A program made the position numbers and the translations under genes. A stretch of 64,000 nt of DNA. It comes from Candidatus Poribacteria bacterium. Lineage in GTDB: Bacteria > Poribacteria > WGA-4E > WGA-3G. The notes below the pieces were generated by a model, which saw only the letters and a list, made by a program, of their open reading frames with translations, had not been told where the DNA came from and made no database searches. The stretch's first letter is position 1. Every line of letters starts with the position of its first letter. This document shows positions 1-8,861 of this stretch, one piece after another. The DNA is taken from positions 124,001-188,000 of the forward strand of contig JAJDTM010000021.1 in assembly GCA_022827185.1 (NCBI GenBank), written 5' to 3'.

Positions 1-1433
1 TTTTCGTTCAGGTGGATGACCACGAAAAACGGTTGGTCGGATATAACACAGCTGTCCGGGAATCTCAGGCGGAAGTGCAGAATTGGAAACTCTACACCGA
101 TATTAGCGCAAAGGTGCACAGAAAACCGAATCCGCTCGGCATTTTTAACATTGGGATGGAAAACTCTGGTGTAAATACGGTCGTTGTTGAGCCTGACAAG
201 CCGATTTGGACACGGGATAGCCGTTCTCCGGGTTGGGGCGAAACGACCCAAAAGATGGGAGCGGACAACCCTTTTCTCGCAATGTTTCTCTCCGTTGATG
301 TGGTTTTCATCTTCAAAATCGTGCTGAGTGCATTAGCGATACTGTTTGCTTACAACACGATTTCGGGCGAAAGAGAGGATGGCACGCTAAAACTTGTGTT
401 GTCCAATGCTATACCGAGGGACACGGTGGTTTTGGGGAAATACCTCGGCGGTATGTTGTCGCTGTTCCCAATTGTTTTGGTGAGTTTGATTGTGGCACTG
501 CTAATTGCAATCTCTTCACCGAATGTCGCCTTTGATGGAAACGACATTGCACACGTTGTGCTGATATTCGCCGTTTCGCTGTTGTACGTGTCAACGTGGT
601 ATCTTTTAGGACTGCTCTTGTCCGTCTGGACGAAAGAGGCAGCAACCACATTAATGCTTTCGATGTTTCTCTGGGTGATCCTGACAAGTGTTCATGCGAA
701 CGTAGCAACATTTGCGGTGACGAAATTTTCGCCACATAAACCGGATTCGGAGGAGAAAGTTTTTCAACAGACGGCGCAACTCTGGGATAATTTCAGAAAA
801 GAACGCGACGATTACCTTAAAAAGAGGGGGTACGATAGTCCAACGAAGACGGTCTCTTGGCGGCGCGATGAAAAAGGTAGAAAAGGTGGGTCTGCTGGTA
901 CTTCCTCTATCTCTGATAAATGGTTTGTTACGGAAAGTTATCGCATTGGAAATATGAAGTACGCCGATGTTTCCGTGCTTCAGGAATTTTTAAGTTATCA
1001 GGAACCGCTACGGATTGCGTATGCGGATAGGGCGGAAGAAATTCTCAGAAAACCTGCGGATGACCGAGCGCGGAACGCGAAGTTCGCAGGCCTTCTCTCC
1101 CGTATCTCCTTCGCAGATGTGTATCACTTCGCTGTTGGGGCAATAGCAGGAACCGACCGAGAGAGCTATAACGATTTTCTTGAAAATTCCAGAGTCTATA
1201 AGCGTGAGATCGTTGAATATTTGAAAGATAAAAAGGCATTTTCTTCGCGAACTTGGTTTTCCGACGATCAGGGTGCCGCGGATGTGAAAGATCTGCCGGT
1301 TTACCGACATCAGCGGCTCTCCCTCTCGGAAAGTTTCTCTCGCGCTTCTGTGGATATTCTGATCTTGTTAGCATGGAATATTGTTCTGTTTATGGTGGCT
1401 TATGTGTCCTTTCTAAGATATGAGATGAGTTGA
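1..1433 (+). CDS. ABC-2 type permease, 5' end outside window
   Basis: Membrane subunit of an ABC-2 type transporter. The reading frame is already open at base 3 (residues FVQVDDHEKR) and matches residues about 37 onward of the full paralogue at 3439-4965. The first transmembrane helix and start therefore lie upstream of the window, and the GTG at 12 is not the true start. Seen: a first extracytoplasmic stretch, a block of hydrophobic helices (VVFIFKIVLSALAILFAYN onward), a second long polar domain and a final helix (DILILLAWNIVLFMVAYVSF) near the C-terminus. This topology is typical of the large ABC-2 permeases with inserted external domains. The gene is followed 13 bases later, after a good SD, by a second permease, so the two probably form a heterodimer. 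No ATPase is visible next to the pair; one may lie upstream. Substrate unknown. Confidence 0.85.
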   Translation, partial: FVQVDDHEKRLVGYNTAVRESQAEVQNWKLYTDISAKVHRKPNPLGIFNIGMENSGVNTVVVEPDKPIWTRDSRSPGWGETTQKMGADNPFLAMFLSVDVVFIFKIVLSALAILFAYNTISGEREDGTLKLVLSNAIPRDTVVLGKYLGGMLSLFPIVLVSLIVALLIAISSPNVAFDGNDIAHVVLIFAVSLLYVSTWYLLGLLLSVWTKEAATTLMLSMFLWVILTSVHANVATFAVTKFSPHKPDSEEKVFQQTAQLWDNFRKERDDYLKKRGYDSPTKTVSWRRDEKGRKGGSAGTSSISDKWFVTESYRIGNMKYADVSVLQEFLSYQEPLRIAYADRAEEILRKPADDRARNAKFAGLLSRISFADVYHFAVGAIAGTDRESYNDFLENSRVYKREIVEYLKDKKAFSSRTWFSDDQGAADVKDLPVYRHQRLSLSESFSRASVDILILLAWNIVLFMVAYVSFLRYEMS

Positions 1434-1446
1434 AAAGGAGAAGCAG

Positions 1447-2916
1447 ATGATTTGGCAGATTGGGAAAAAAGAGATCCATCACAATCTCACGACGCTCCGG
1501 TTCGCTTTGATGATAATTCTGCTACCCCTTCTGATGATAGCGAACGCGTTGATATACGGCTATGGCGATGATGGATACATAACACAGGTCAATGCTTACA
1601 ATAGGCAAATAGAAAAAAAGTTAGCTCACGTTGAAACGTATGCCGCTCAGAGTTTAGGGGAATTAGCGGTGATAGGCCCCGGCGATATGCCGAAACGTCC
1701 GAGTCCTCTGAAATTCTGCGCCAATGGGTCTGATGAAGTGATACCGCGTTCTGTCATCATGCAGGAGTACGGCGCTGCCAGTCGCAGTTCCCGTTTTGGT
1801 GATTTTGAAGCTTATGCGTGGAAGGGACCCTGGACATTAAGGTATCCGTTGAATAGTTTTGATGAAGGAGGCGCGACCCATCGTATCAAAATAGACTGGG
1901 TTTTCATCGGTATGCTGATGAGTTTTTTCGCAATTTTATTCACCTTTGATGCCATCGCTGGGGAACGGTCGCGTGGTACGCTAAGCCTCATAATGTCCAA
2001 CACGGTCTCGCGCGGCCAGGTGTTGTTGGGAAAATATCTCGGTGCTTTTTTGACGCTCATGGCACCACTCGTAATTGGCATCCTGATGAATCTGTTGCTT
2101 GTTCAGCTTTCTGGGAGTCTCTCCTTTGATTCGGGAACCTCTCTCAGAATTCTGGGGATGGTCGGACTTTTTGGGCTGCTCGTTTCCATCTTTATTTTTC
2201 TTGGACTCTTTTTTTCAAGTCACGTTTCAAACCCGATTACGAGCTTAGTATGGCTCTTACTCACATGGGTTTTCCTCGCGTTCGTCTTTCCGAACCTACT
2301 CGGGATCTTTGTCGGCAACCTGAATCCAATTCCATCGATTGACGAGGTCTCATTGCGGAGAAAGGCACAATTGGAGCAAAGTAGCGATCAATTCCAGCCT
2401 TTCGGCGCGAGTGCTGAACCGCTATCAAGTAAGTTGAACCAAGCACCCTCCACTGAAAATCCATCAGCGACCCGACGGTGGGCAACATACTTTACAACAC
2501 AGAAAGGAATAGAAACAGAAAGTATTGATAAACACATCGATCAGCAGTTTCAGCAGGTGCAGCTCGCCCGCGATCTCACCCAAATCTCGCCGATAGCGAC
2601 TTTCCAGTACGCGATGGAAGGGCTTGCGAATACAGGTATTGTGAGTTATATGAATTTTGTCAAACAAGCGCGCCGGTATCGCCAGACGTTCATAGACTTC
2701 ATCAAAACGGAAGATCAGAGCGATACGGAGAGTTTACATATCTATCCTGTAAAAGAGGGGTTGTCTCAGAAGCCCGTGGATCCGAACGCCGTGCCGGTCT
2801 TTGAAGAGCAGATCTCTTACCGAAGTGTGTTAGCCCAGGTCGGTTTGCTGGTGCTATTTAATCTACTATCCTTTATTATGGCGCAAGTCTCTTTTCTGAT
2901 GAGCGAGATTAAGTAA
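1447..2916 (+). CDS. ABC-2 type permease, partner of the preceding gene
   Basis: 489-residue polytopic membrane protein. It has an N-terminal helix (LRFALMIILLPLLMIANALIYG), an external segment, a hydrophobic core (FIGMLMSFFAILFTFDAIAGE onward, then several helices to about residue 290), a polar domain and a last helix (VGLLVLFNLLSFIMAQVSF). The motif FDAIAGERSRGTLSLIMSN resembles the conserved cytoplasmic coupling region of ABC-2 permeases. The start ATG follows AAAGGAG by about six bases, directly after the stop of the upstream permease, so the two are surely co-translated. It is the paralogue of 5114-6580. Substrate and ATPase unknown. Confidence 0.85.
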   Translation: MIWQIGKKEIHHNLTTLRFALMIILLPLLMIANALIYGYGDDGYITQVNAYNRQIEKKLAHVETYAAQSLGELAVIGPGDMPKRPSPLKFCANGSDEVIPRSVIMQEYGAASRSSRFGDFEAYAWKGPWTLRYPLNSFDEGGATHRIKIDWVFIGMLMSFFAILFTFDAIAGERSRGTLSLIMSNTVSRGQVLLGKYLGAFLTLMAPLVIGILMNLLLVQLSGSLSFDSGTSLRILGMVGLFGLLVSIFIFLGLFFSSHVSNPITSLVWLLLTWVFLAFVFPNLLGIFVGNLNPIPSIDEVSLRRKAQLEQSSDQFQPFGASAEPLSSKLNQAPSTENPSATRRWATYFTTQKGIETESIDKHIDQQFQQVQLARDLTQISPIATFQYAMEGLANTGIVSYMNFVKQARRYRQTFIDFIKTEDQSDTESLHIYPVKEGLSQKPVDPNAVPVFEEQISYRSVLAQVGLLVLFNLLSFIMAQVSFLMSEIK

Positions 2917-2960
2917 CGCAAGTTCAATTTATTATCCAACTCACGCTATCTATTACTATA

Positions 2961-3127
2961 TAGGACTTACGCATTTCTTCTCAAAGTCCCCCTGATAAGG
3001 GGCGGTGAATGCCCATAAGGCATTCATACCCGGTGAATGCCCATAAGGCATTCATACCGTTGATTCTGATTCTTTAGGGGGTTTAAAGCAAAAAAATCTA
3101 CCATCGCGTGCTAAATTTGCGTATGAA
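2961..3127. repeat. MITE-like element A
   Basis: The left end TAGGACTTACGCA matches the terminal repeat of six other elements in this window; the right end (TTTGCGTATG) is a degenerate copy. The interior carries the CCCCCTGATAAGGGG hairpin core also found at 27.1, 29.4 and 44.8 kb. No coding capacity. It lies in the 522-base gap between the two permease pairs; from about 3131 to 3370 the gap is AT-rich with no further recognisable feature. Confidence 0.7.
3003..3058. repeat. 28-bp tandem duplication nested in element A
   Basis: Two perfect head-to-tail copies of a 28-base unit (3003-3030, 3031-3058). Each holds the inverted repeat GAATGCC/GGCATTC. A single, slightly diverged copy sits at the same internal place of the element at 27.1 kb, so the palindrome was inserted into the parent element and later duplicated here. 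Confidence 0.85.
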
Positions 3128-3374
3128 AACTCAACATCAAACAGACAGAAACTGTCCAAACTATAGTATTTATTACTATCTTTTCAATCTCAACGGACTC
3201 TATATACCAAAATACACCCACCGGTCAATTGTCTAATATCTTGAAAAAGTGGATTCCCTTAAAACACTATTTATAGTAAAATCCCAAAGTAAGTTTACCC
3301 TTGTAGCATAGGAAACCGTTGGTCTCCTGTGCCATCGGGACACAAAACTTCACAGCTCACACGACAATACGAGT

Positions 3375-3403
3375 GTATAGATAATTACGGAATCTACTAT
3401 AAT
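3375..3403 (+). promoter_or_regulatory. Candidate sigma70-type promoter for second permease pair
   Basis: A perfect TATAAT at 3398-3403 stands 36 bases before the ATG at 3439. The -35 region at 3375 (GTATAG) is poor. A similar GGAATCTACTATA stretch occurs near 47.8 kb before the epimerase gene. The start has a good SD (AAAGGAGCGGGT). Confidence 0.35.
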
Positions 3404-3438
3404 AGCATACAGTTAGAGAAGGTAGGAAAGGAGCGGGT

Positions 3439-4965
3439 ATGGCAAATCTTTGGTTCGTTATCCAACGAGAATTCGTCTCAAATGTGTTGACCTCCCGATT
3501 CATGATTGGGTTTATTGTGTGCCTGCTTTCGACTGCTGTCGCCGTTTTCGTTCAAGTGGATGATTACGAGAAGCGTTTGGCGGGGTATAACACTGCCGTC
3601 CGGGAGGCGGAGACAGCCGCACAAAAGTGGAACCTCTATTCCAAAATCAAACCACAAGCGCACCGGAAACCGAATCCGCTGGGTATCTTTAACGTCGGAA
3701 CCGAGAACTTCGGCGCAAATACGGTTACCGTTGAACTGGGGAAACCCGTCTTTGAACTCTCCCTTCCTATAGGGGGAGGGGCACCCGCGCAGAAGCGGGG
3801 TTCAGACAATCCCTTCCTTGAGATGTTCCTGACTGTTGATGTGGTTTTCATCTTCAAAATCGTGCTCAGCGCGTTAGCAATCCTGTTTGCCTATAACACA
3901 ATTTCGGGCGAAAGAGAGGACGGCACGCTGAAACTCGTGTTATCCAACGCTATACCGAGAGATACGATAGTGTTGGGGAAATATCTCGGTGGGATGTTAT
4001 CGCTGTTCCCTATTGTTTTGATGAGTTTGATCGTGGCACTGATCATCGCACTTTCTTCGCGTGTCACTGCTTTTGACGGAAACGACATCGCACACATTGT
4101 GCTGATATTTGCAGTTTCGCTGTTGTATGTGTCAACGTGGTATCTCTTAGGGTTGCTGCTGTCAATTTGGACGAAAACTGCTGCGACGACGTTGATCCTT
4201 TCGATGTTTATCTGGGTGATGCTAACGAGCGTTCATTCAAATATAGTGGCGTTTGCGGTAGAGAAACTTCCACCCTATAAGTCGAACCCTGAGTCGGCAG
4301 CACTCCAATCCACTCCTGATGTCTGGGATCAGTTCAAAAGAGAACGAGATGCCTACATCAAACAGAGAGGCTACGAAAAGATAACACACCCAATTACTTG
4401 GGAACCTAAGACAATTTCAACGGGAACTGGAAAGAGCACTGGGTCGGGGGGGTATTACTTCGTAGAGAGTTATAGCATCATAAGCGTTGATAGAGCAGAT
4501 ACCTCCATCTTCCAAGAACTGTTAGGCTATCAAGAGCAACTTCGGGTTGAATATGCGAATAAAGTCGAGGCAATTCTTAATAAACCTGCGGAAGAACGGG
4601 AGCGGAACGCGAAATTTGCAGATATGCTTTCTCGCATCTCCTTCGCGGATACTTACGACTTCGCTATCGGAACGATAACAGGCACAGACCGACAGCGTTA
4701 TAACGATTTTATTCAGAACGCCAGAGCCTATAAGCGTGAGATTGTTGAATATTTGAAAGATAAGGAGGCGTTCTCGTCGCGGGCGTGGTTTTCTGATGAC
4801 AAGGGCGCAGCCGAACTGACAGATCTGCCTGTTTTCCAACATCAACGGCTCTCACTTTCCGAAAGTTTGTCCCGTGCCTCCGTAGATGTGTTGATCTTAG
4901 TGGCATGGAATATCGTCCTATTCATGACGGCTTACGTATCCTTCCTAAGATACGATATGAGTTAA
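3439..4965 (+). CDS. ABC-2 type permease
   Basis: Complete 508-residue paralogue of the gene cut at the window start. It has an N-terminal helix (FMIGFIVCLLSTAVAVFV), a polar external stretch (about 35-120), a helical core from about 125 to 280 (including FAYNTISGEREDGTLKLVLS, the ABC-2 coupling region), a second polar domain and a C-terminal helix. The start is well placed after AAAGGAGCGGGT. Much of the core is nearly identical to the upstream copy, while the two polar domains have diverged; this suggests the external domains are the part under changing selection. Co-transcribed with 5114-6580. No ATPase adjacent. Confidence 0.88.
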   Translation: MANLWFVIQREFVSNVLTSRFMIGFIVCLLSTAVAVFVQVDDYEKRLAGYNTAVREAETAAQKWNLYSKIKPQAHRKPNPLGIFNVGTENFGANTVTVELGKPVFELSLPIGGGAPAQKRGSDNPFLEMFLTVDVVFIFKIVLSALAILFAYNTISGEREDGTLKLVLSNAIPRDTIVLGKYLGGMLSLFPIVLMSLIVALIIALSSRVTAFDGNDIAHIVLIFAVSLLYVSTWYLLGLLLSIWTKTAATTLILSMFIWVMLTSVHSNIVAFAVEKLPPYKSNPESAALQSTPDVWDQFKRERDAYIKQRGYEKITHPITWEPKTISTGTGKSTGSGGYYFVESYSIISVDRADTSIFQELLGYQEQLRVEYANKVEAILNKPAEERERNAKFADMLSRISFADTYDFAIGTITGTDRQRYNDFIQNARAYKREIVEYLKDKEAFSSRAWFSDDKGAAELTDLPVFQHQRLSLSESLSRASVDVLILVAWNIVLFMTAYVSFLRYDMS

Positions 4966-4966
4966 A

Positions 4967-4973
4967 AAGGAGG
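4967..4973 (+). promoter_or_regulatory. Stranded Shine-Dalgarno sequence
   Basis: AAGGAGG just after the stop of the upstream permease. In the paralogous pair the same position gives AAAGGAG directly followed by the ATG of the second permease. Here a palindromic repeat separates this SD from the ATG at 5114 by about 140 bases. Confidence 0.6.
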
Positions 4974-4975
4974 GG

Positions 4976-5110
4976 TTATCAGTTTTTTAGTTTTCAGTTA
5001 AGAGGCGTTTTGTAACAATCCTCTGATCTTGGAATATTTTAGGGCGCGGTGAATTGTTACCAGAAACCTCTTGTGACTGATGACTGTTAACTGATTACTG
5101 ACAACTATTA
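4976..5110. repeat. CAGTTA-type palindromic intergenic repeat
   Basis: Low-complexity arms built from units such as TCAGTTA and ACTGATTACTGAC face each other around a centre (GAGGCGTTTTGTAACA ... TGTTACCAGAAACCTC), so the whole forms an imperfect long hairpin. Related copies occur at 8.8, 11.2, 26.2, 41.2, 42.3, 49.1, 59.7 and 62.5 kb. It ends three bases before the next start codon. Confidence 0.75.
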
Positions 5111-5113
5111 AAA

Positions 5114-6580
5114 ATGATTTGGCAAATTATGCTCAAAGAGATATACCACAATCTCACGACACTCCGGTTCGCCTTGATGGTCATTCTTTTGCCTGTCTTG
5201 TTTATGGTGAATGCCCTGATATATAGTCTTGGCGGTGATGGTTACACGACGCAAATAAATGACTATAACCGACGCGTAACAGAAAATAGGAAGCATATTG
5301 TAGAATATGCCGATCAAAGTTTGGCGGAATTAGCACTCATAGGACCTGGGGAGCTGCCCAAGCGTCCCAGCCGTTTGATATTCTGTGCCGGTGGTGTTGA
5401 TGAAGTGGTATCGCGTTCTATTAAGATGAGGAGTGACGGAACTATCAGTCGAGGTCGTGGTGTTGCGGATGAAGATTACAAATGGCGAATCCCATTGAAA
5501 TTAGCGTATAAGGTGGAGAGTGCTGGCACCACACCCACAAGGCGTGTCAAGATTAACTGGGTCTTCATCGGTGTCCTGATGAGTTTCTTCGCCATCTTAT
5601 TCACTTTTGATGCGATTGCCGAAGAACGGTCGCGTGGCACACTGAGCCTGATGATGTCGAACACAGTCTCCCGCGGCCAGGTGTTGTTGGGAAAATACCT
5701 CGGTGCTTTTGTAACGCTCATGGTGCCGCTTATTGTCAGTATTCTGATGAATTTACTTATCATCGTTCTCTCTCGGAATATCCCGTTTGGGTCGAGCGAA
5801 TGGTTGCGGATTTTGGGGATGGTGGGTCTATTTGCATTGCTTGTCTCCATTTTTATCTTTCTCGGACTCTTTTTCTCCAGTCGTGTCTCAAACGCCATTA
5901 CAAGCTTAGTATGGCTCTTGCTCACCTGGGTTTTCTTGGCGTTTGTCTTTCCGAGTCTACTCGGCACCTTTGTCGGAAATCTGAATCCGATTCCATCGGT
6001 TGACGAGATTTCAATGCGAAGACGGGCGCAATTGGATCAAATTGATGATGAATGGCGAGAGGTTGATGATGAATGGCGAGAGGAAGCCACACCGAAGTTA
6101 AAAAAAGCACCCTCTATTGAATATCCTTCACGGACACGCGCTTGGGCGGAATATTTCACAGCGATCGGAGATACAGAAAAACAGATCGCCGACCAACATA
6201 TTGATCAGCAACTTAGACAGGTGCAGCTCGCTCGGGACCTCACCCAGATATCTCCGATAGCGACTTTTCAGTATGCGATGGAGGGACTCGCAAACACAAG
6301 TATCGTCGGGTATGTGGATTTTGTTAAACAGGCGCGCCGTTATCGACAAACGTTTATAGATTTCGTTAAAACGGAAGACCAAGGTGATCCAGAAAGCCTA
6401 CATATCTATCCGGTAAGAGAGGGGTTGTCTCAGAAACCTGTGAATCCGGATGCTGTACCGGTTTTTGAGGAGCGGATCTCTTACCGTAGCGTTTTAACCC
6501 AAGTCGGGTTGTTGGTGCTGTTTAATCTACTATTCTTTATTATGGCGCAAGTCTCTTTTCTGATGAGCGAGGTAAAATAG
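5114..6580 (+). CDS. ABC-2 type permease, partner of the preceding gene
   Basis: 488-residue paralogue of 1447-2916: N-terminal helix, external stretch to about 150, helical core with FDAIAEERSRGTLSLMMSN, polar domain, last helix (VGLLVLFNLLFFIMAQVSF). The start ATG aligns exactly with the paralogue (MIWQI), but no SD lies within 20 bases of it because a palindromic repeat was inserted between SD and ATG. The motif DDEWREVDDEWREE near residue 312 is a short in-frame tandem duplication absent from the paralogue. The gene ends convergently with the ECF sigma gene 64 bases away. Translation may be weak or may depend on folding of the repeat. Confidence 0.85.
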   Translation: MIWQIMLKEIYHNLTTLRFALMVILLPVLFMVNALIYSLGGDGYTTQINDYNRRVTENRKHIVEYADQSLAELALIGPGELPKRPSRLIFCAGGVDEVVSRSIKMRSDGTISRGRGVADEDYKWRIPLKLAYKVESAGTTPTRRVKINWVFIGVLMSFFAILFTFDAIAEERSRGTLSLMMSNTVSRGQVLLGKYLGAFVTLMVPLIVSILMNLLIIVLSRNIPFGSSEWLRILGMVGLFALLVSIFIFLGLFFSSRVSNAITSLVWLLLTWVFLAFVFPSLLGTFVGNLNPIPSVDEISMRRRAQLDQIDDEWREVDDEWREEATPKLKKAPSIEYPSRTRAWAEYFTAIGDTEKQIADQHIDQQLRQVQLARDLTQISPIATFQYAMEGLANTSIVGYVDFVKQARRYRQTFIDFVKTEDQGDPESLHIYPVREGLSQKPVNPDAVPVFEERISYRSVLTQVGLLVLFNLLFFIMAQVSFLMSEVK

Positions 6581-6644
6581 GTGCGGAAGTGCCTACACCA
6601 ACTATCGATCTCCAACGATATAGCTGGATTCAAGTTTCCCTATG

Positions 6645-7259
6645 CTATGTAAAGAATTCGTTTTGCAGGTAAGGTCCCAGCATACTTCGGAGCCTTTGAC
6701 GTGCATGGTGTAGGGACGTTTTAATGGTGCTCTCCGACTTGTCCAGGCGTGAGGCAATCTTTTTTATCGGGAGTTCGTGAAAGTAGCGTAAACGAAACGC
6801 GCGGCGTTGTCCAGACGGTAGTTGATGTACTGCTTTGCGGATAATATGCCCGAGTTCCTCCTTCTCAAGGATTTGACAAGGCGACAGCTGCAGCTGGAGC
6901 ATCGGAAGGACATCGTCTCCGTTTTGCGGTAATTCCTCGCACGCAAAAAGGACTTGCTTATTGCGTTTGCGGATAAAATCAACACTGCAATTAACAGCAA
7001 TTTGATAAAGCCATGTATAAAATGCCGATCGCTTTTTGAAGCTCGGTAGTGTTTGCCATGCCTTTAGAAATACTTCTTGACAAAGGTCTTTCGCTGTTTC
7101 GCGGTCACCAACCCGTTGATAAATCAGATTGTAGATTTTTTGCTGATATTTCCGCACGAGAGGATTAAACGCCTCTGTATTGCCATTCTGAACGAGCGTA
7201 ACAAGTTCTTGCTCATCGAAATGGTTGAGTTCGGTGTGTGTTGTCGAAGCACTGCTCAT
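6645..7259 (-). CDS. ECF-type RNA polymerase sigma factor
   Basis: 204 residues. Region 2 (about 34-100; YQQKIYNLIYQRVGDRETAKDL and FYTWLYQIAVNCSVDFIRKR) and region 4 with its helix-turn-helix (about 145-195; LPIKKIASRLDKSESTIKTS) are clear; regions 1.1 and 3 are absent, as in ECF (RpoE-like) sigma factors. A good SD (AAAGGAG) precedes the ATG. It is the last gene of a minus-strand series (ABC ATPase, NEW3 protein, TolC-like protein), 33 bases after the TolC stop, so it may control this export locus. No anti-sigma gene is adjacent; the next gene downstream is the convergent permease. The exact ECF group cannot be decided here. Confidence 0.92.
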   Translation of the reverse strand: MSSASTTHTELNHFDEQELVTLVQNGNTEAFNPLVRKYQQKIYNLIYQRVGDRETAKDLCQEVFLKAWQTLPSFKKRSAFYTWLYQIAVNCSVDFIRKRNKQVLFACEELPQNGDDVLPMLQLQLSPCQILEKEELGHIIRKAVHQLPSGQRRAFRLRYFHELPIKKIASRLDKSESTIKTSLHHARQRLRSMLGPYLQNEFFT

Positions 7260-7292
7260 ATTTTCTCCTTTCGAGTATCCTTGTATAATATG

Positions 7293-8666
7293 TTATTCGA
7301 TCCATTGCATTGTTTCCCGGAGTTGTTCTTTTGCCCGCGCGTAGTCTCGGCGCGCCTGATAAAAGACACGTTGCGTCTCTGTGAATTGTGCTTGTGCTTG
7401 AAACGCGTCGTTAAAGGTCAATCCTTGATAACCCGGAATATCAAACGTAACTTCGTCGAGGACCCGCTCTATTGTCCGTAGATATCGTTCACGAATTTCC
7501 AATCGCTGCTGCTCAATCTCCATCCGTTCTTTCGCACTCGCCACGGCGCGATAGTCTCGTCTCACGGCGACTCGGATCAATTTCGTTTTTTCAGTATATT
7601 CAAACTGGAGTCGTTCCAGTTCTGCGAGTTCTACAGCGCGAAGGTTCGTAGTCTTTTTCCCATCATATAGCGGGATATTGAGGTTAAAGCGGACCTCCCA
7701 TCCGTCCTGAGTACGGGGGTTCGTCTCAAACATGCTTGAGGCATCTCGTTCTCGGTCGAATATGATTGGATCGTAGAGTGCCTTTGCGTCCCAGGTCCGG
7801 TTCTGTTGGTGTTGCTCCAGCAGCACATGGAGATCCTTGTAGCGTGCCTCAGCGGAGAGTTCGGGGAACCGGTTCCATATTGTCTCTGCAGCGAGGCGTT
7901 CTTGCCGTATCATATCACCGCGTAGGTCGCGTAAATCAAGGCTGTTCGCAAGTGCAAGGTCAACGGCGGCCTCCAGCGTCACATCGTCATCAGGGAGAGA
8001 GTCTGAGAGAGCGACCTGTGCGAGTGGATCCAGTCCGGTGAGTCTAATGAGTTCGGCGGTATCCACATCAAGCCGGCGTTGGAGTTCGTTGAGTGCAAGC
8101 TGCTGTTCTGAGAGTTCAAGTTCCGTATTAAGGCGACTCAAGAAGCCGATCCGTTTTTCTTCTTGCTTGAGTTGCGTGCCTCTCAGTTTTTCCTTCAACT
8201 TTATCTCAATCGCGCGGCGTTGTTCAATTTCTTCTTGTGTCAGGATGATATTGTGCCAGATGTTCCGAACAGCGTGAACACTTTCCTTTTTTGCCCGTTC
8301 GTATTCGATTTCTGTTTTACGTACCTCTTCCTGTGCTGCGTCGAGTCCGGCAGGGATTTCGCCGAATTGTGCGAAGAGGACACTCATTTGTGCGCGGGTG
8401 AGATAGTCTCTCTCATCAATATCGCCATCTTTTTGACGTTGATATTCACCGGTGAGGCCTACTTGTGGTAGGTACACGGCTTTGGATACACGAAGGTTTG
8501 CCTGCGCGCGTTCTAATACTTTCTCGGCTTTTCTGACTGTCTCGTTGTTCTGTAACGCCAGTTCTATTGCGCGTGCAGGTTGAAGCGAGACAAGTCGCTG
8601 TGCTGAGACGGCACCCACAATACTCAGAAGTAGACAGACCGCAAGTGCCGTCAACCTTTTGTTCAT
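7293..8666 (-). CDS. TolC-like outer membrane efflux protein
   Basis: 457 residues from the ATG at 8666, chosen over an upstream in-frame start at 8738 because GGAG sits seven bases before it and the product then begins with a signal peptide (MNKRLTALAVCLLLSIVGAVSAQ). The rest is largely long amphipathic helices with two OEP-type halves (ARAIELALQNNETVRKAEKVLERAQANLRVSK; later ELAELERLQFEYTEKTKLIRVAVRRDYRAV), the usual build of TolC-family channels, and the length fits. It probably forms the outer-membrane exit for an export system in the same cluster. No periplasmic adaptor of the HlyD type is seen nearby; the coiled-coil NEW3 protein upstream is a possible substitute (inference). Confidence 0.9.
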   Translation of the reverse strand: MNKRLTALAVCLLLSIVGAVSAQRLVSLQPARAIELALQNNETVRKAEKVLERAQANLRVSKAVYLPQVGLTGEYQRQKDGDIDERDYLTRAQMSVLFAQFGEIPAGLDAAQEEVRKTEIEYERAKKESVHAVRNIWHNIILTQEEIEQRRAIEIKLKEKLRGTQLKQEEKRIGFLSRLNTELELSEQQLALNELQRRLDVDTAELIRLTGLDPLAQVALSDSLPDDDVTLEAAVDLALANSLDLRDLRGDMIRQERLAAETIWNRFPELSAEARYKDLHVLLEQHQQNRTWDAKALYDPIIFDRERDASSMFETNPRTQDGWEVRFNLNIPLYDGKKTTNLRAVELAELERLQFEYTEKTKLIRVAVRRDYRAVASAKERMEIEQQRLEIRERYLRTIERVLDEVTFDIPGYQGLTFNDAFQAQAQFTETQRVFYQARRDYARAKEQLRETMQWIE

Positions 8667-8726
8667 GCTAAATCTCCATAAATCTTTGGGAATCGTGCTT
8701 TGTTCATCTAAATTTTGTGGTTTAGG

Positions 8727-8753
8727 AGTCGCGAGCACAGCTCGCTCCTACAG
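8727..8753 (-). repeat. GAGCGAGCTGTGCTCGC palindrome, single copy
   Basis: Minus-strand copy of the short repeat TGTAGGAGCGAGCTGTGCTCGCGA-like unit (inverted GCGAGC/GCTCGC around TGT). Other copies are at 12052, 12090 and 50110. It lies in the leader of the TolC gene. Confidence 0.75.
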
Positions 8754-8779
8754 GGATTTGATAGTAGATAAAACAATAG

Positions 8780-8860
8780 CCGTCAATAATCAGCATTTAG
8801 CAGCCAAAATTTATCAAGAATCTCTTGCTGACTGCTGATCGCTGATAGCCGAAAGCCATC
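8780..8860. repeat. CAGTTA-type palindromic repeat after NEW3 gene
   Basis: Units such as TCAGCATTTAGCAGCC and GACTGCTGATCGCTGATAGCC form arms of an imperfect hairpin. On the minus strand it starts within two bases of the stop codon of the NEW3-domain gene (8862-8864). Confidence 0.65.
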
Positions 8861-8861
8861 T

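Noticed and set aside
409..735. Long minus-strand frame inside the first permease, and similar frames inside other genes
   Set aside because: Antisense shadows of clear coding regions, without SD or domain content.
3131..3437. Small RNA or gene in the gap between permease pairs
   Set aside because: AT-rich, no frame with SD, no clear hairpin plus U-tract; only a weak promoter was kept.
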